Source: Parascedosporium putredinis (taxonomy: Eukaryota > Ascomycota > Sordariomycetes > Microascales > Microascaceae). Taken from it: a stretch of 64,000 nt of DNA. The stretch is taken from positions 124,001-188,000 of the forward strand of contig CASHTG010000004.1 in assembly GCA_949357655.1 (NCBI GenBank), in the 5' to 3' direction. Below, piece after piece: positions 23,795 through 37,540 of this stretch; position 1 is the stretch's first letter; every line of letters begins with the position of its first letter. Below the pieces are notes generated by a model. That model was not told the DNA's origin, ran no database searches, and was given only the letters and a program-made list of their open reading frames with translations. Both the position numbers and the translations under genes were made by a program.

Positions 23795-25750
23795 TTACCA
23801 GGTCTCGGCAATGTACTGGCCAGCCTCCTTCTTGAGGTTCCAAAGCTTGCGAGCCTCCTCCCGTTCGAGATTGCCCATTTTCATGGCGACCTCGACGAGA
23901 GCCTCCTCCACGCCCTCGCCCATGCCCCTGGAACTACCGCAGACGAAGATTCTACCATCGACCGAGTTGATCACCTTCCAGACGAGCTCGGCCTGGTGGC
24001 GCACCTCCTCCTGGACGTAGCGGCCCTCGCCGCGGCGGCTCTCGACAATCTTCTTGACCTCGTCCTCGTGGATGCCCCACTCGCCGCTGTAGATCTCGTC
24101 GACGAGCGAGTCCCGGATGCCCTGGATGACCCAGACCTTGTTGGCGCAGTTGGCCGTCTTTAGGCGGCGCTGGACGAAGCCGCGGAAAGGCGCGATTCCG
24201 ACGCCGGCACCGATGAGGATCATGGGCCCATCGGCGATGAATTGGGTCGCGAGGGGTTGGCCATGAGGCCCTTGAACACGGGCACGTGGATCTCGGGCGT
24301 CAAGCCAGCAGCCTTGGCCTCGAGGAACTTGCGCGCCTGGCGCTCGAAGAAGCCGGAACCAACACCCGTCCGGCTGCCGAGCTTCCAGTCGTCGGCCTCG
24401 TGGACGGTTACGGCAATCTCGATGAGGCGGCGCGACTTGCTCTCGCTGCCCTCGCCAATGTTGGACTGGTGAGGGTCGTTGGAGAGGGAGTAGAAGCGGG
24501 GCATGAGCTGCTGGAGCACGGAAAGGAGGACGTCAAGGGGAGGGTGGGAGCTGGGGAAAGCATGGAGGAGCTGGGAGATCGACACATGGGGCCCGGTTCG
24601 GAAGTCGCAGAAAACCGATTGGCCCTCGGCGGCGCAGAGGAAGAGGAGAAGCTTGCGCTCGTTCTCGTCGTCGGCGTGCTCGGCGAGAACGCGTAGCAAA
24701 GGCTTGTTGGGCGGGTACGACTGAATATCGGCGCACCAAGTGAGAAGGTCGCGGCGAGTGGTGACCAGCTCGCGTGCCTGCTCCTCGCCCCAGACGGTGG
24801 GCCATCGTCCCTGGGTGGTCTTGAGAAGGATGGGCTTGTTACGCTGGAACCGGGGGACGAGAAGACAATCGAGCACCTCCTCGACGATGGGAGAGGCGTT
24901 GGGGGCCATGACGCCAATAGCGCCGCCAACCTTGAAGTCGATGCCGGTCTCGGGAGGGTAATCGGTGACGTCGATGTCGAAGTGGTAAGTGCGCTTCTCG
25001 GCGCCGGGCCTGGTCAACTCGCGCGCATCGTGGAGGCGGGCCGCGTAAACGTTGTAAGGAGGGTGGGGTTGCACGAAGCTGGGGGTTGGATAGATGTGTC
25101 GAGGTCCTCCAGCTTCAGGGGGCCATGACCGGGGAGGAGGGAGCAGTCGTGATGGGGGTTTGCGCCTCTTCTTCAGTCTTGAAGCTAGACTCCTCGCTCG
25201 GTATAGAGCCAACCACGGTGGAGAAGGAGTCGACCGACTCGGCGGCAGGGGACGAAGGGGTGGGGGTCGGGGTCGATGCTTTCTCAATTGCACTGGGGGC
25301 CTTGAGAGGCTCGATGAAAACCGTCTGGTCGGGCATCTCAACCACATTGGAGAGGGTGGTGGGGATGACACCGTCGACCTTGAGGTTGAGAGACCGGAAA
25401 GCGTCATTGTCGGGGAGGGTGATGCGCTCATACTGAAGACCATCCTGGCGGGAGTTTAGACTAAGACAGCAGCCACCACCGCAACACCTAGTGATAATCT
25501 GAGCTGTGGTCTCGCCCGTAATTCTTTGGACATCTGCGGCGCTACTAGCGATCAGACGGGTCGAGGCCCTTCGGCGTCGGCGGGGTTCGGGCTTGATCAC
25601 CTCCTCTTCCTGATCGTCAGAGTCATCGGAGTAGGTAAGCGAGGGTGCTACTGAGGGCGCCGTAGGGACGGTCAATTGGTTCGCTTTGAGGTGGTCGTTG
25701 ATCTGCTCGGCAGTGGGCGCGAAAAGCGCGTCCATGATTTCGGTGGACAT
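23795..25750 (-). CDS. CPR/FNR-type FAD-NADPH reductase without flavodoxin domain, with CCGGGCC motif
   Basis: Single-exon gene, about 652 residues. From about residue 215 onward it matches the reductase half of the cytochrome P450 reductase/CysJ family: a connecting domain (KRTYHFDIDVTDYPPETGIDFKVGG...), the FAD motif RFYSLSNDP, GVGSGFFERQARKF, the NADPH loop GPMILIGAGVGIAPFRGFVQRR, CGSSRGMGEGVEEAL and a C-terminal aromatic residue (AETW) that would stack on FAD. No FMN-binding flavodoxin domain is present. Instead the first 215 residues are disordered and acidic or Pro/Ser/Thr-rich, with an Arg run (RRRRRAS) and the striking Cys cluster TRCCGGGCCLSL. It should move electrons from NADPH via FAD to an unknown partner; CCGGGCC could bind a metal or redox centre (inference). 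Three single-C losses break the frame (plus-strand G runs at 25118-25122, 25081-25085 and 24253-24256). The start at 25750 begins MSTEIMDALFAPTAEQ. Confidence 0.82.
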
Positions 25751-28700
25751 TCTTGTCTGGGTCGGAAAGGAGTAGGGGAGGGGGGAGGGAAGAAAAACGG
25801 GTCGTGGAACGTGAGAGAAAAGAACAGATGAGCAGGAAGTGGGGGATTAGAAAGAATCCCTCACGCTGCGTAGGTCGTGCGGAAAAAGGGGCAAAGGAGG
25901 GTATCGAGGGCTAAGGAGCTACACGGAAACGATTCTCCGCGAGAAAGGCGCCTAGGTAATGTATGTGGAGAGCAGGGCGGCAACGATTGTCGACTTTATC
26001 TTTCGATCCACGACGCGAGGAATTTTTTTCGGATTAGAGAGTGGCGATCGATAAGTGCATGACGGGACGAATCCTTCCCCGGGATCTCGACTGGAGGATG
26101 CTTCGAGGGTTCAAGAAGGAAACCGCACAAATGTAGGGAAAAAGTCAAGGAGGCGTAAAAGAAGAAAGGGGGAGAGAGATAAGGTCGGAATCGAGAATGA
26201 GGGAGTGTGGATGTTTAAGAGGCGAAAAAGAGGAACGAATTGTTGAGTGACAGTCGATGGATGGGGTCCTTTTTCCAATAAGTGACGACTTCTAGTGAAT
26301 AAAGGGCATTGCGGTTTATCTGATGGATTAGAACCGGCTAGTGGCGCGCAGGGCCCACTCCGTTTTTTTCTCATGTCTCTCCATCCACCCTCCTCCGTCC
26401 TGCCGTCTCCACAGGTAAACTGACCCACAGCTCAGTTTTGCCTTGGGACACTGGAGCAGGACTGAGAAAGGTACTTCCTATTCCACAGTGCGTGGAAATA
26501 TACAGTGCCTACTTGTAAGTTTCCACTCCTCAGCCCGCGGAAGTGCCGTCCGGCATCGTGTTCGGTCACCTTCCTGGACTTTGATCCAATGTCAAGGGGG
26601 CTCTGACCAGGGGGAGGGGAGGGGTGGGTCGCCTTGGCAAGAAGGGGAACTAGGGTCACTACAAACTTTCTCTCCGAGGTAACTCGACGGCATTGGAAGT
26701 CGCTGGTGCGTCAATACGGTGCAGCTCGTCCGAATAATTGCTTGCGCCCGACGCTGAGTCGTCGAGGGATTTGATAACGGCTTACCAGGGATGTGGTAAT
26801 TGCTTGCGCTCTTTGTGGGCCACTAGAACACCGACGAGCCCAATTAGACTCGCATTATGCAGCGGAAGCCCTTGATGACAACGAGACAGACACCAGCAAG
26901 AGGCACATTCCTCAGAAAAGATCGACGCTTATGTTCCCTTGGATTCTTCTTTCCCTTTCTTCTCTTGGCGCACCACCGGTGATCTCAATGTTTCCGTTTT
27001 GCCCAAAGCAATTATCGAGGTGCCAATAACTATTACATGGATACGCATATCAGATTGGTTTTTATCTCAGCTAATTCGGCTCCCTGCGAGGGCTTGATCT
27101 CTTGGCCATTTTCCCAATTGATCCCTTCAAGGGTTTCTTATCATGCCCTCTCCTTCTTGCTTTTATAGGTTTTATTTTTGAGCCGGGTCGAGGCAAAAGG
27201 GCCCTAAAATGGAGACCGTTTGTCGCTTTGAAGATCCTTCTAATCCCAAGGCCACTAAGTGGTGGGTCATTCCACCAGCGGGCTTGGTCTTCCGGCTATT
27301 CTTGCCTCTGAGTTTTCTCTGCTCATCTGTCCCCAAGAGCGTTCAACCTTCTGGTCACGAGTACCTCACCCTTGCTCTGATTTGATCGTTTCGAGACGAA
27401 GGATGTTGAGATTCACAGACCGCAAACTCTTGTCGTGTCTACGATTCAGCAGATGGCAGATGGGGACATCGGGGAGCCAGGGCGAGGGGAGGGGTGGACA
27501 GGTTGAGGCCCAGCCTCAAAAAAGAAAGAAAAAGGGAAAGGAGACCGAGGAGCGGAAAAGGCTCGACGCTCCCCGAAAAGCCTAGTCGAGGACGCAGAGG
27601 CAATGGGGCGCGCACTGTGTGCCGTTTGATCTGATAAGCGCAAGCCCAACACCCAAGGCCGGGGCGTGTTCTTTTTGAACGGGAACCAGCCAAAGGAGGA
27701 GAGAAATGAAATCACGGGTCTATCCTTGTTTTTCCTTCCTCGGGCTTGCTAGTGCTGTTGCTCACGTTGGCCGTGCTGTTACCGGTGCTGGAGGGGGTGC
27801 GCCGGGCTTCAACGGGATTTCGTTGGTGGTACGCTGCGGAACGTTCATCCCCTCAACTCCCCGTGACTCCCCGTGCACTCGCATTGATGATCCGTTTTTT
27901 TGCTCTTGTTCTCTTGCCCTCCACTATGTCTCCTCCTTCGCATAGCCTCATGTACACTAGACGCTCATTACTTGAAATTCGTCTCTGATGCTGGACAAAA
28001 GTAGATAGGCTTAGTGTCAGGCAAAATTCCGGGCCGTGTCCAAGGGCGCTGTGGGGACCCGTGCCGATGCAAGTCTGAGGCATGACCCTCTTCTGCAGGG
28101 CAGAGGAAGGAAAAAGAAAGAGACAGAGAAAGAGACTTCGACGTCAATCATTGGCAGCTCCAAAGCAATACTGCAAGGGAAGAAACCAAGGACAGAAGAA
28201 CAAAGATTACGGATTAGCTTCATCCCTCGCCTCCCGTCGTTCAATCTGCTTCCTCCCGCCATATACTTCGTACTATGCAAACACATGATAACTGAATGCC
28301 ACCTGCTTCATCAGACTTCAACATAACTTGGTGGTTGCGAATCTTCGCAAGCACCAGTGTGCGAGTCAGACTCAGGCGCTCACTCACACAGAGGGTTGGC
28401 TGGCGTCAAAGAATTGACGGCGTCCATTGTACTTCAATGCGGTCTGCAATGAATCATCATTCTTTGGGATTGATGTCGGAAAATCAAGGTGTTGTTGGGC
28501 AAGCCAAAAACGTTTTTCGACCGAACTTGGTGGGAACCGCTGTCACCGTTTCAACCAACCCTGGCGAGCTTGCTGCACCTCTAATTTCTCGGCTGAAGAA
28601 CTCCGGGTCCCCGAGCGGTTCCACCCACAAGTGAGCGGACGTCAGCGCGGGTTCTCGTCCTGGGTCAAGTAAAAGGAAAACGGAAGTTAGCGACCAAATA

Positions 28701-31203
28701 TCCAGAAGCCCCTCACATGCCGAACTGAGCCGACGTCCAAGCCGAGAAACGAAAACCAAGATCCCCTTATCCATCAAATCCACACTTCCCTCTCCCCCGT
28801 TCCCTCTGGCCTCGTCTACTCACCCCAAGGTCCAGGAGGAGTTTGTGAGACAAACCCTAGAGGCACACGCACTCGGACGCGCGCCCACAAAAACCCACAG
28901 ATACAGATACACACACACAACACGCCATGCACGCCCACATAAAAGAACGGGGAGATGGAGTGCCGTTCTCCGGGTCCATCCATGCATGTGGCATGAAAGC
29001 CCGCTTTTATTATTGCCTCTGCTATTAGATGAGGGTTGCGCGTCTCCCGAGGTCCTTCATCCCCTTTCAGAGGCAAGAGAGAGAAAGATAATCAGGGGCG
29101 CCTTTTAGCCAAGAGACCCCAGGCCAAGTCGAAATTGGCTCTCTGCAACTTGCTCTTTGTCGGGGGTGAGCGTGCTCGGCCGTCAAGTCGACACTCTCTG
29201 CTGGCCTCAGCTTTCTCGCTGTATTACAGACAAGAATAAGAATACACCCCCTGTCTCATTGAGGATAGATTGATAATCTGCCGCCAGCCATGTGTCGTCC
29301 AAACCATCGAGAAGGATTGGGGAAGACAGTTTAGTTTTCACTGTACGATGAGCTACTTGTGTACACATGTACTTCTTTTACACTGGTAGATCTGTCCGTT
29401 TGCCTTCCCCTTTTCATTGCCCCTCTAAAAGGAGTCTGGGGAACATCGGTAGTTTTCTCATTCGTAGAGTTTAAAACGGACATCGTATGCTTTCCGCTCG
29501 CGCCCCGGGAAAGGGATCTTCAACAGACAGCCTTTCAAGCTCACCTGACTTTGGCCTTCCCCTCTTCAAGTTGCTCCTTTTTAATTTTCGATTCTTTTCT
29601 GGCTTGGAATTCCTTGTCCACTCCTTGGCAGCCCCGTGACGTTTTGCGGCTCTACTTAGCTCGAGCCTGCCTCCGATCCTAAAGTTTTCTAAACAATCCA
29701 ATTGATCAGTCAATTGATACCCCCGATAATCAAAGATCTTTATTGAAGTCGTTAAGGAACGGAATACATCAGTCGACCCTTGTGAAGCGTATATCCGGCC
29801 TAAGATCCACACACCCCCTCACCCCTTCCTTCTCTTCCAGCACTTTGCCACTTGCACCACACAACCCCAAGAGGGTTTGAGGAAGTAAACTTGGCACAAC
29901 AGGGTCCGAGGATTACTCCGTGCCAAATGAATCTTCAAACAACGCACCGTTGTCTCTTGTTCCCTTGTGAACATTTGTGGGATTGTTGGGAGCCGCGCGC
30001 TGAGACCGAACACGATGAATGATACACCCTCCTATTCTCTCCCCCACACCGATATTTCCCAATGGGTGAGAGGAGAAGAGTGGAGAAGGCGTGCGACGAT
30101 TTCCATGCCGTGTAATCTTGCTACCTTGCCCTTGCGCCGCAGCTCGAAAGGTGCAGAAAATGAAGGAGCCTCGAGAGCTCTCGCGTTTCTCGGTGTCGGT
30201 GAGTTGTGCGATGCTGGGGAACGCTGAGCCGCTTCCCAAAAATCAGGCCACTCCATCACAAGTGGTCAATCGATGAGCCGACTTACCTCCACCTGGCCCG
30301 AGTATCTCCGCGCCCCCCAGCCATAGTTCATCTAGCGGCATTTTGGGATAGGCCCATTTTCCAGAACGACCAGATGAAACCTCTCCGTTCAACAAAGATT
30401 CCAAGAGGCCGGGTCGGATCACGGAACCTGGCGAGATTGGCTGCGGGGAGAAGGGAGCCCATTCGATCCTCACTCAGCGCAGCACTCCTGCCCCTGCCTC
30501 CCAACAGAAATTCAACATGGTTCGACAGGGACGCAAGTCGCAAGATATCGAAATTCAATAACGGTATTTCGACGATTATTTCCACTTCTCGTAAAATTGA
30601 AGAATGGGCTTTTGGGCAAAGTTGCTCATCCCCATCCTGGCCTCATCTTTGTCGCTAGGCGTTTCGAGAATGAGGCTTCCCACCGCCATCGAATCAACGT
30701 TGGCTGTGTTGCCTATCAATCTATACATTTCTTCACACCCCCTTGCCCAATCTATCGCATGGCCTTCGCGTCATCTCACACTGGATATGGAAAGGGCAGG
30801 GGCCGGGGACGGAGGGCAAGCACCCAGCTTTGAGGTTCGTGTTCGACCGCCCTTTACCTTTACTCGGCGCGAGCTATTTCGTACTGTGCAGTAGCGTTGC
30901 GACTCTCTCCACAAAATCCATGGTCTCAACTGATCGAGAATACCGAGGTGGCTTCGTTTTTACTTGCCAGGGCTCTCTTTGCTTGGTTTATGGTTTCCAA
31001 TGGATGGATAGATCTGGAGGGCCGTGCCAGCTTGAATGGCCGAAGTTGCCTCCTTGGCCTGCTTCCATGGCGTCCTTCCAACATCACATCTTGCCTAATC
31101 TTGAATGCGCTTTTCTTCAGACGAAGGCTTTTTCAAGACTGCAGATGTACCGAGGTACAGATCAGGAGATATGTAGGGCGGACGGCTTCTGGTTCATGAT
31201 GAG

Positions 31204-31262
31204 CGAGACACACAGTCATACACACACACACTCACACACGCGTGCAGATGCATACATATGCA
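31204..31262. repeat. (CA)n-rich microsatellite
   Basis: Imperfect CA repeat with ACACACAC runs and interspersed TCATACA and CGCG steps. Non-coding. Confidence 0.75.
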
Positions 31263-34200
31263 CGCGCTGAAGCTTATCCATTGACACCAGAGGAAAGGAG
31301 CTCAGGTCTTCCCGCTCCACCCTCCTTGTCAGCGGAGGCGAGGAACTTTCCACAGTGATTTGCCCGGCTCAGGCGTTGCCGGGAGAGAGCTAACGTCTCA
31401 CTGGCCATGATATATATTCCACAAACAAGATGCGATGGAGCTCGGTGTCTTGGCTCGCTGGGCCAAAGGTAGTCTCTACTGGAACCCTGTCAGGGTCACG
31501 CAAGCATCCATCGCAGGATCATCCCAATGGAAGAAAAAGAAAGGAAGCCCCTCGGAGCAAACAGCGCTGACATGGGCCTGGGCCCCAGCCAGCCCGTTCG
31601 GTGTGCCTGACCGTCTCCCGAGATGGAAACGAAGAAAAACCAAGGAATCCAGCCGAGAGCTGGGTCGGTTCGGGTCAAGACACCCGCCAATGAAAGAACA
31701 ATAAGAGGAAAAAGAAGAAGAAAAATTTCTCTGGTCCCCATTCCCCTTCGCTTCCTGGTCTTTCACTTGAGATGAGAGACACACTGACCACCCCCTTTCA
31801 TGATATTTCGCCCCAGCCTCCTCGGACCTTCGGTTCCCCTTTGAAACCTCTTGTTTCTTTTTCTCTTGTCAACACGGTTCCATCTTAATCTTATCAATCT
31901 GATAAAACCCAATCTCCGATCTCGCTCATGACGCACACACACCTGGAAAAATTAGCAAGGTTTTTTTTTTGTTTTTCATCGTCCTCCCTTGCTTGGACGT
32001 AGATCATGAAGTGATCAGCAATCAACCGCGATCATCAATGCGTTTCCGTGCGGCGCTCCCAACAAAGAGAAAAAGAAAGAAGAAAAAAACGGAAGCGGAA
32101 AAGAAAATTCCTTTCAGCGAACCACACCAACTAGAAAACCAGCACGCAGCCACGCAGACACGTCTCTCCTTGTCACCACACCCCCTGCCCTATCAATCAA
32201 GATCCGTTTCCCGTCGTTTCCTTGTGGTGGAAATAATACCTTTATTACCTTGTCTCCTTCGTAGCCTTGATTCCATCCTTTTTTGCTGATTATGGAAATG
32301 GCCTCCCGACCACCCCCGTCTCTCTCCGCGCCTTCACTCCCACACCACCCTCTCACATATCCTGCTCTTCCCTCGTGCGAATCCCGTTTCTTCTCAAACC
32401 CTGGTCTAGATGCGCGCGCCTCCCTGCAGACCAGGGCTTGCCAGCCTGCTGGTGCGCGTCCCCTACCCTTGTCTGCTTGGCTTCTTCGCACAATCGCCAT
32501 TATCCCTTGTCTCTTTCACCTCGCTATCTCCCTGCGTGATTCACCAGATTGTAATAGTGATAATAATGGCCAACCTGCTTCTTTTCGCTTTCCTAGTTGG
32601 GCCTACCGTTCTTCGGGGGCCAGGGGGCAAAGGGGGAAAGGACTGGCCATGTAAGTGGTCAAATAGCGCTCCCCTTTTTCACCCCCTCACGCTTGCCATG
32701 ACTAGGCCGATCCCGTGATGCATTAGGCTCTACCGTACCCAACTTTCTGGGAAAACAAAGACAGACGCTTTTCCTTGCGACATCTCGAGCTAGTATTTCG
32801 AGCTTTCTAGTTCAAATCGCGAGATCTTCTTCCCCACGCGTCCAAGAGGGGTTCACTAGTATTAGACGCATTTTTTGCCCCTTTCCTTCTTAACTCTTTC
32901 TTCTTCTCCCCTTCTCTCCTCTTTCCCTCATCGGAGAGAGATGAATCATAGAGGGTCCCCGCGACGCATTTCTAAGCAGATCCTGCACCCCGCGCAGGGA
33001 CGAGCGAACCATTGTCCTTCCGGGAGGCTTTTACTCTCGGCGTCGTTCATGGTCGACCTCCCCCTCCTGTCGCAAAACTGGTGCCCAAAACGGTATGCGG
33101 AAACGCGCATATAGGAAAGACAACTCGGGCGGCGAGGATACCGCCCATTTCAGCTATAACCAGTGCTCTTTGCTATACCTCGGTATTCAGCTCCGTCTTC
33201 TTTGCTATATGTCTTATTAGTCTTTCGTTCATTCTCCCTAGTTGGCCTTGCCCTTGCCTTTCGGTAAATGGCAAAGCGCGACTTTTGAATCCTGTGCCTC
33301 GACGGTGGTGTCTTCGTGTCACGGATTGATTGGCAAGAGCCAGGAGGTATAATACGGCCACTGCTTCTTTTATTTGCACTCCTGTGCACTTCTCCACTTA
33401 GCCTGCTGTGGGTATGGCCAGCCCTTGTGAGTTCTTTGAGAATAAGTTGTTCGAAAGAAACAACTATTCGTAGATAACGTATAGCATCCTTTGAAGCCGC
33501 AGCAAAGGAAAAGGGGGCAAAGAGAGGCATGGCCACACACCCCTCTCTCTGCCTTTGCCTCCGCCTCTCTCCCGAGCTCTCTTGCGGCTGAAGGGAAAGG
33601 CTCACCTTCGTCGACCTGCCGGGGGCTCGCCGGCCAGGAAGAAAGGAAGGAATCATATGCAGACGCCAAGCCAGGGCGTTCATGCCAAGTCATTTCTGAA
33701 AAACCTCCTCTTCCTCCGTTCGCAGAGAGGTATATGTCTGTACAGTGTCCACTCATCTCGGCAGCTACTGACTAGCAAGCCGTTTTACCTCTATGCAGTC
33801 CTTTGATATCATCAATGTTGAGTACGGTGTGTAGCTTGGCCCCGTCAAGGCTTGCATCCGAAAGCTGACGGCAACGTCTTCATTCGATCCTCGCAGATGT
33901 GACGCAGCATCACACCCACATTGGTTGAACCAAGGGCGGGCGGGAGCCGTGTCTTTCGACTGCAGAAGAGCAAGTTATCTACCCTGCCCCTTTTCCCAAC
34001 AGACCTACCTCGATAGGGCTCTAGAAAGAATCAGCCAAGCAACACGACAATCGTACCCACCGGAACGGCTCGGGCTCATTGAAGGCGCTGTGTTGCGATC
34101 AAGGATGTAGCAACGAATCAGATACTGGCGTGCCCCCCTTGACTCGGTGTAAATCCGTGGCTCCACGGGCCGGATGAGGCTGTTGTAATTGCTACGCAGG

Positions 34201-36679
34201 CAAGCAGGCTGGATCCCGGGCCCTTGCCCGCCCAACAACGCAGTAGGGATGTCTTTGGGGCGAGTTCATCCGAGGACGAATAACCGAATAATCCCATGTG
34301 CCGAGACCAGGGTGACGAGGAAGCCCACACATGCAAATTTGATCATTGGACTTGGTGGGCCGTGAGCAGTGCTCGCCGCTTTCGGACGTCGAGGTGTCTC
34401 GGCGACCAACATTTTTTTTTTTCGTAGGCTGGTCCCAGCCGCGTCCAATTTGCGGGCGGCCCGTACGTGTCCCCGGAGGAGACAAGCCATGGAATGAATA
34501 GATAGGAGAGGGAAACGTGGAGGAACCGAAAAGGCCACCACGTCCCTTTCACCGTCCTCAATCCGGTCGCTCTTCTTGTCAATGGGTCAACGAATACGAA
34601 CCGGACATGTACAACGACCGGTTGGTAGCTGTCAAGGTCTCAATCGCGAACCTTGGATGACTCCGGGTTCTTCTGCGTGAGGGTGATTGCGGATGCTAAT
34701 ACTTGTACGATCAATGTCCATGCTCGGATGAACACGCCCAGGGAACGAGAGGAATACAGTTCGATAGCCATAGCCAGAGCTGTCGATTGCCTACTGGGCT
34801 TAAGAGATGACGGTAGCTCGGTAGAGATCATTATGAACTCGAACGCAAAGGTAAAAAGTATAGCATCCTCTTTGGGTCCAGGCCTGGCATTCTCTCAATG
34901 CAGTTCGGCCCATGAGGCCCGCCTACACCAGATTTTCTGGGCGAGAAGCTGGAGCGAACCGCCCCGGTATCAATCTCATACTTTTCATCGCCTGCTGGAG
35001 ATCTTCATGTGGTCTGGCTGGACTGCAGCTGCAACGCTATATTCTAAGCGGATTGTCCATGTGCTACTTTCAATGTATGCTAGGCTGAACTTTTTCATCG
35101 CATCTCTGAATCTCAATTCGGATAGACCTCAGACTCGGGAGTAGCATGTTGAAGAAATCTCAAAGAAGAGATGAAGGGCGGAGCAAGAAGAAGGGGGCGA
35201 ACTTCCATAAAAGGATATGGAAAGATGTCAAACATATATCGAAACAGAGGGAATTCATTGCAAGAACGAGGAGCAAGTAATAAAGGGCAAGGTGCGCTGG
35301 GTTTCTTTGTGCACAGACGTGGAGGAACCCTGGCACATTTGCTCCTGAGAGCAAGTGTAGTAGTGAAAAGGGGAGCGAAAGGATGAAAAGGGGTGGGCCA
35401 AGTGTCGGAAAATAAGGAGGAGAAGCTTGTGTGCCAAACCGTCGATCTTCAGCCCAAACTTAAATTTCTGAAGCGTTCCCTCCTAAAACGCACGAGGGGC
35501 TCATTTTTGTCCAATGCCAGGTCCCGGATAATATCTTAAATAGCAAGAGGCCTTGGGGAAGGCTTCTCCCTACTGCTGGACTGGGATCAACAAGGCCTAG
35601 TCGTGTTACAGATCTCGTGTCCGTGTTGGTCGCGCGTTGAGCCACACCATCCACTGTGGAGGGACGTGGTGATGGTTTACCTCATGGTTCTCCGTTGTGG
35701 GTGCATCAAGGACTGCTTGCTTGGCGAGGAAAGAAAAAGAAATACCCCTTTTGCGACGCCATAGTCCTCATCATCAGAGCTTGGGGAGAGGGAGGTTCAG
35801 ATGAAGGATAATGGAGATGCATGGGTTAATTGACGTTGGCCCAAGTCTCCTTGGAAGGACTGGATTCGTGGCCGGTTGCTCTTGCTCTTCGTTTGGGTAT
35901 GAGCTCTCCCCGCGTTTGGAAATCATTCAAACCTCTCCCTCTCCCTCTCCCTTATCCTCTCCCTCCCCGACGCGGGCAGCACCCATGCATTGCGACAGAA
36001 GTCCGCGGAGTTGTTCTCGAAGAAGCCTTTTCTATTTCGAAACAAGAGAAATGTGCGCAAAGGGGATTGAGGGGGAGCACGGGTATTATGAATGAAGGAG
36101 CTTGGATTTGCCATCTTCCGCATTGAATGCCAAAGGCCTCCTTTGTTTGCCCCCTACTAATATTTCTCGACTTACTCAGCAGAGCAGCGGCAGCGGACCC
36201 CGGCGCCGAAGCGTCCCTTGTTTATTCCCTGACGCACAGCACAGACGCCGAGCAAGGTCACAACCCCGGAGGTGGCACCCTCCGACACCCTCCTTGGCAC
36301 CGAACGGGTTTCAGATCGGTAGGATGAGCGCCAAGCGCGACACCGAACTGGCCTTTTGCCAGGTGCAGATCACGACCCCCGCGACCCGATGAGCTTCCTG
36401 TGCACCCTTCAATCGCAGTCTGCCTCGCCCAAAATGGCACCAAGCTTTCGCTCCCGTAGACAAGGCTTTCTTTATCCCTTCGCTTATTGGAGAAAATAAA
36501 AGGGGGACGAGAAGAAGAAACAAGGAGTAGGCGAATCAGGAACAAGTGTCTCCCGGCAACGGGACTTCAACTCCCAGACCTTAGACCCCCCTTCGCGAGC
36601 ATCGAGCAAGCGCCGTTGCATTCAGTCAAGATCCTCGCTCTTGTTTGTCGAGGCCTACTTTGTCTAGACCATCTCAATA

Positions 36680-37540
36680 CCAGTCGTGTTAAGCTTCCTC
36701 TACATCTCTCTCCAGGCTGGCATCCATTTTCTTTTACCTAATATCGTGTTGGAGCTTGACGGGACCTTTTGTTTGTCTCTCTCTCTCTCTTCGGCAGCTT
36801 ACGTCCCTTTTTTCGTCTTCTTCCTTTTTTCCCTTTCGCGGCTTCTGCCTTCTTCCGATTTTCCCGCTGTTTTGGACAACTGCTGCCGCTAGTTTTTGTC
36901 GATCCCGTACCGACGATGCTGGCCTGGGAAGCTTGAATCCTCTCGCATCTGCACCATTGCTGTGCTCTTTCCTCTCGTCCCACCCTCCCGTTCTAGACTC
37001 AGCTAGTCTGAAGTTCTAGACTATCTCATTCCCTTGCATTCTCTTTCGTCTTCCATCTCATCCAAAGAATCCTTCCTTCTTGCGTATCGTATCTATCTTA
37101 TCTCTTGTCATTCGCGACGTCCCAGCGACCCTCGCAACACAGCATCAAGCGCAACTTACATTTCGACTCCAGCATTAGACGTTTGCATTAGCATCACGAC
37201 GAAGAATCGATTTCACGTCCAACACAGCGCATTTGAATTTCTTTCGCCTTCGATAGACGCAAAAACTGAATCTCGATGATCGATCGAATAGATTAGACAA
37301 CTTGCACTCCTTGCTCACCAATCCAAGCGTCGCGCCGTCACCCTTCATCCGCCAAATTCCTCCACCTCTTATCTTCTTTATCGACTCAATGACATAACAC
37401 CTAGGCCTACGACAGCTCTTGCATAACGGACCGGTGCACCACCATCTACCACCTCATTCATCCAATCCAACTCAACCTAGAGGAAGGGAATCGGTCCTCG
37501 ATCCTTTTCCTCTGTCCACATCTCCCACATTCAGTGCAAT
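36680..37540 (+). promoter_or_regulatory. Pyrimidine-rich promoter/leader of the P450 gene
   Basis: Strong bias to C and T on the plus strand, including (TC)n at about 36775-36791 and many CTTTC/CATC runs, ending just before the ATG at 37541. A CCAAT motif lies near 37464 (CATCCAATCC). This pattern is usual in filamentous fungal promoters and leaders; no transcript start can be fixed from sequence alone. Confidence 0.5.

Larger units (their letters stand above)
25751..37540. other. 11.8-kb gene-free region
   Basis: The longest stretch without a recognisable gene, lying between two outward-facing genes. Open frames reach 163 codons but match nothing known and show no shared frame or splice structure. 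I looked for coding segments split by single-base losses, as elsewhere in this window, and found none I could defend. It contains (CA)n microsatellites near 28860-28935 and 31208-31240, T/A runs and CT-rich runs at about 35930-35970. From about 36680 to 37540 it becomes pyrimidine-rich and is probably the promoter and leader of the P450 gene. Confidence 0.45.

Noticed and set aside
31204..31262. Telomere-like or CRISPR-like repeat
   Set aside because: It is a plain CA microsatellite; no TTAGGG units and no spacer structure.
34653..35144. Open frame of 163 codons in the large gene-free region
   Set aside because: No domain, no ATG at its beginning, no splice partners; consistent with chance in DNA of about 50% GC.
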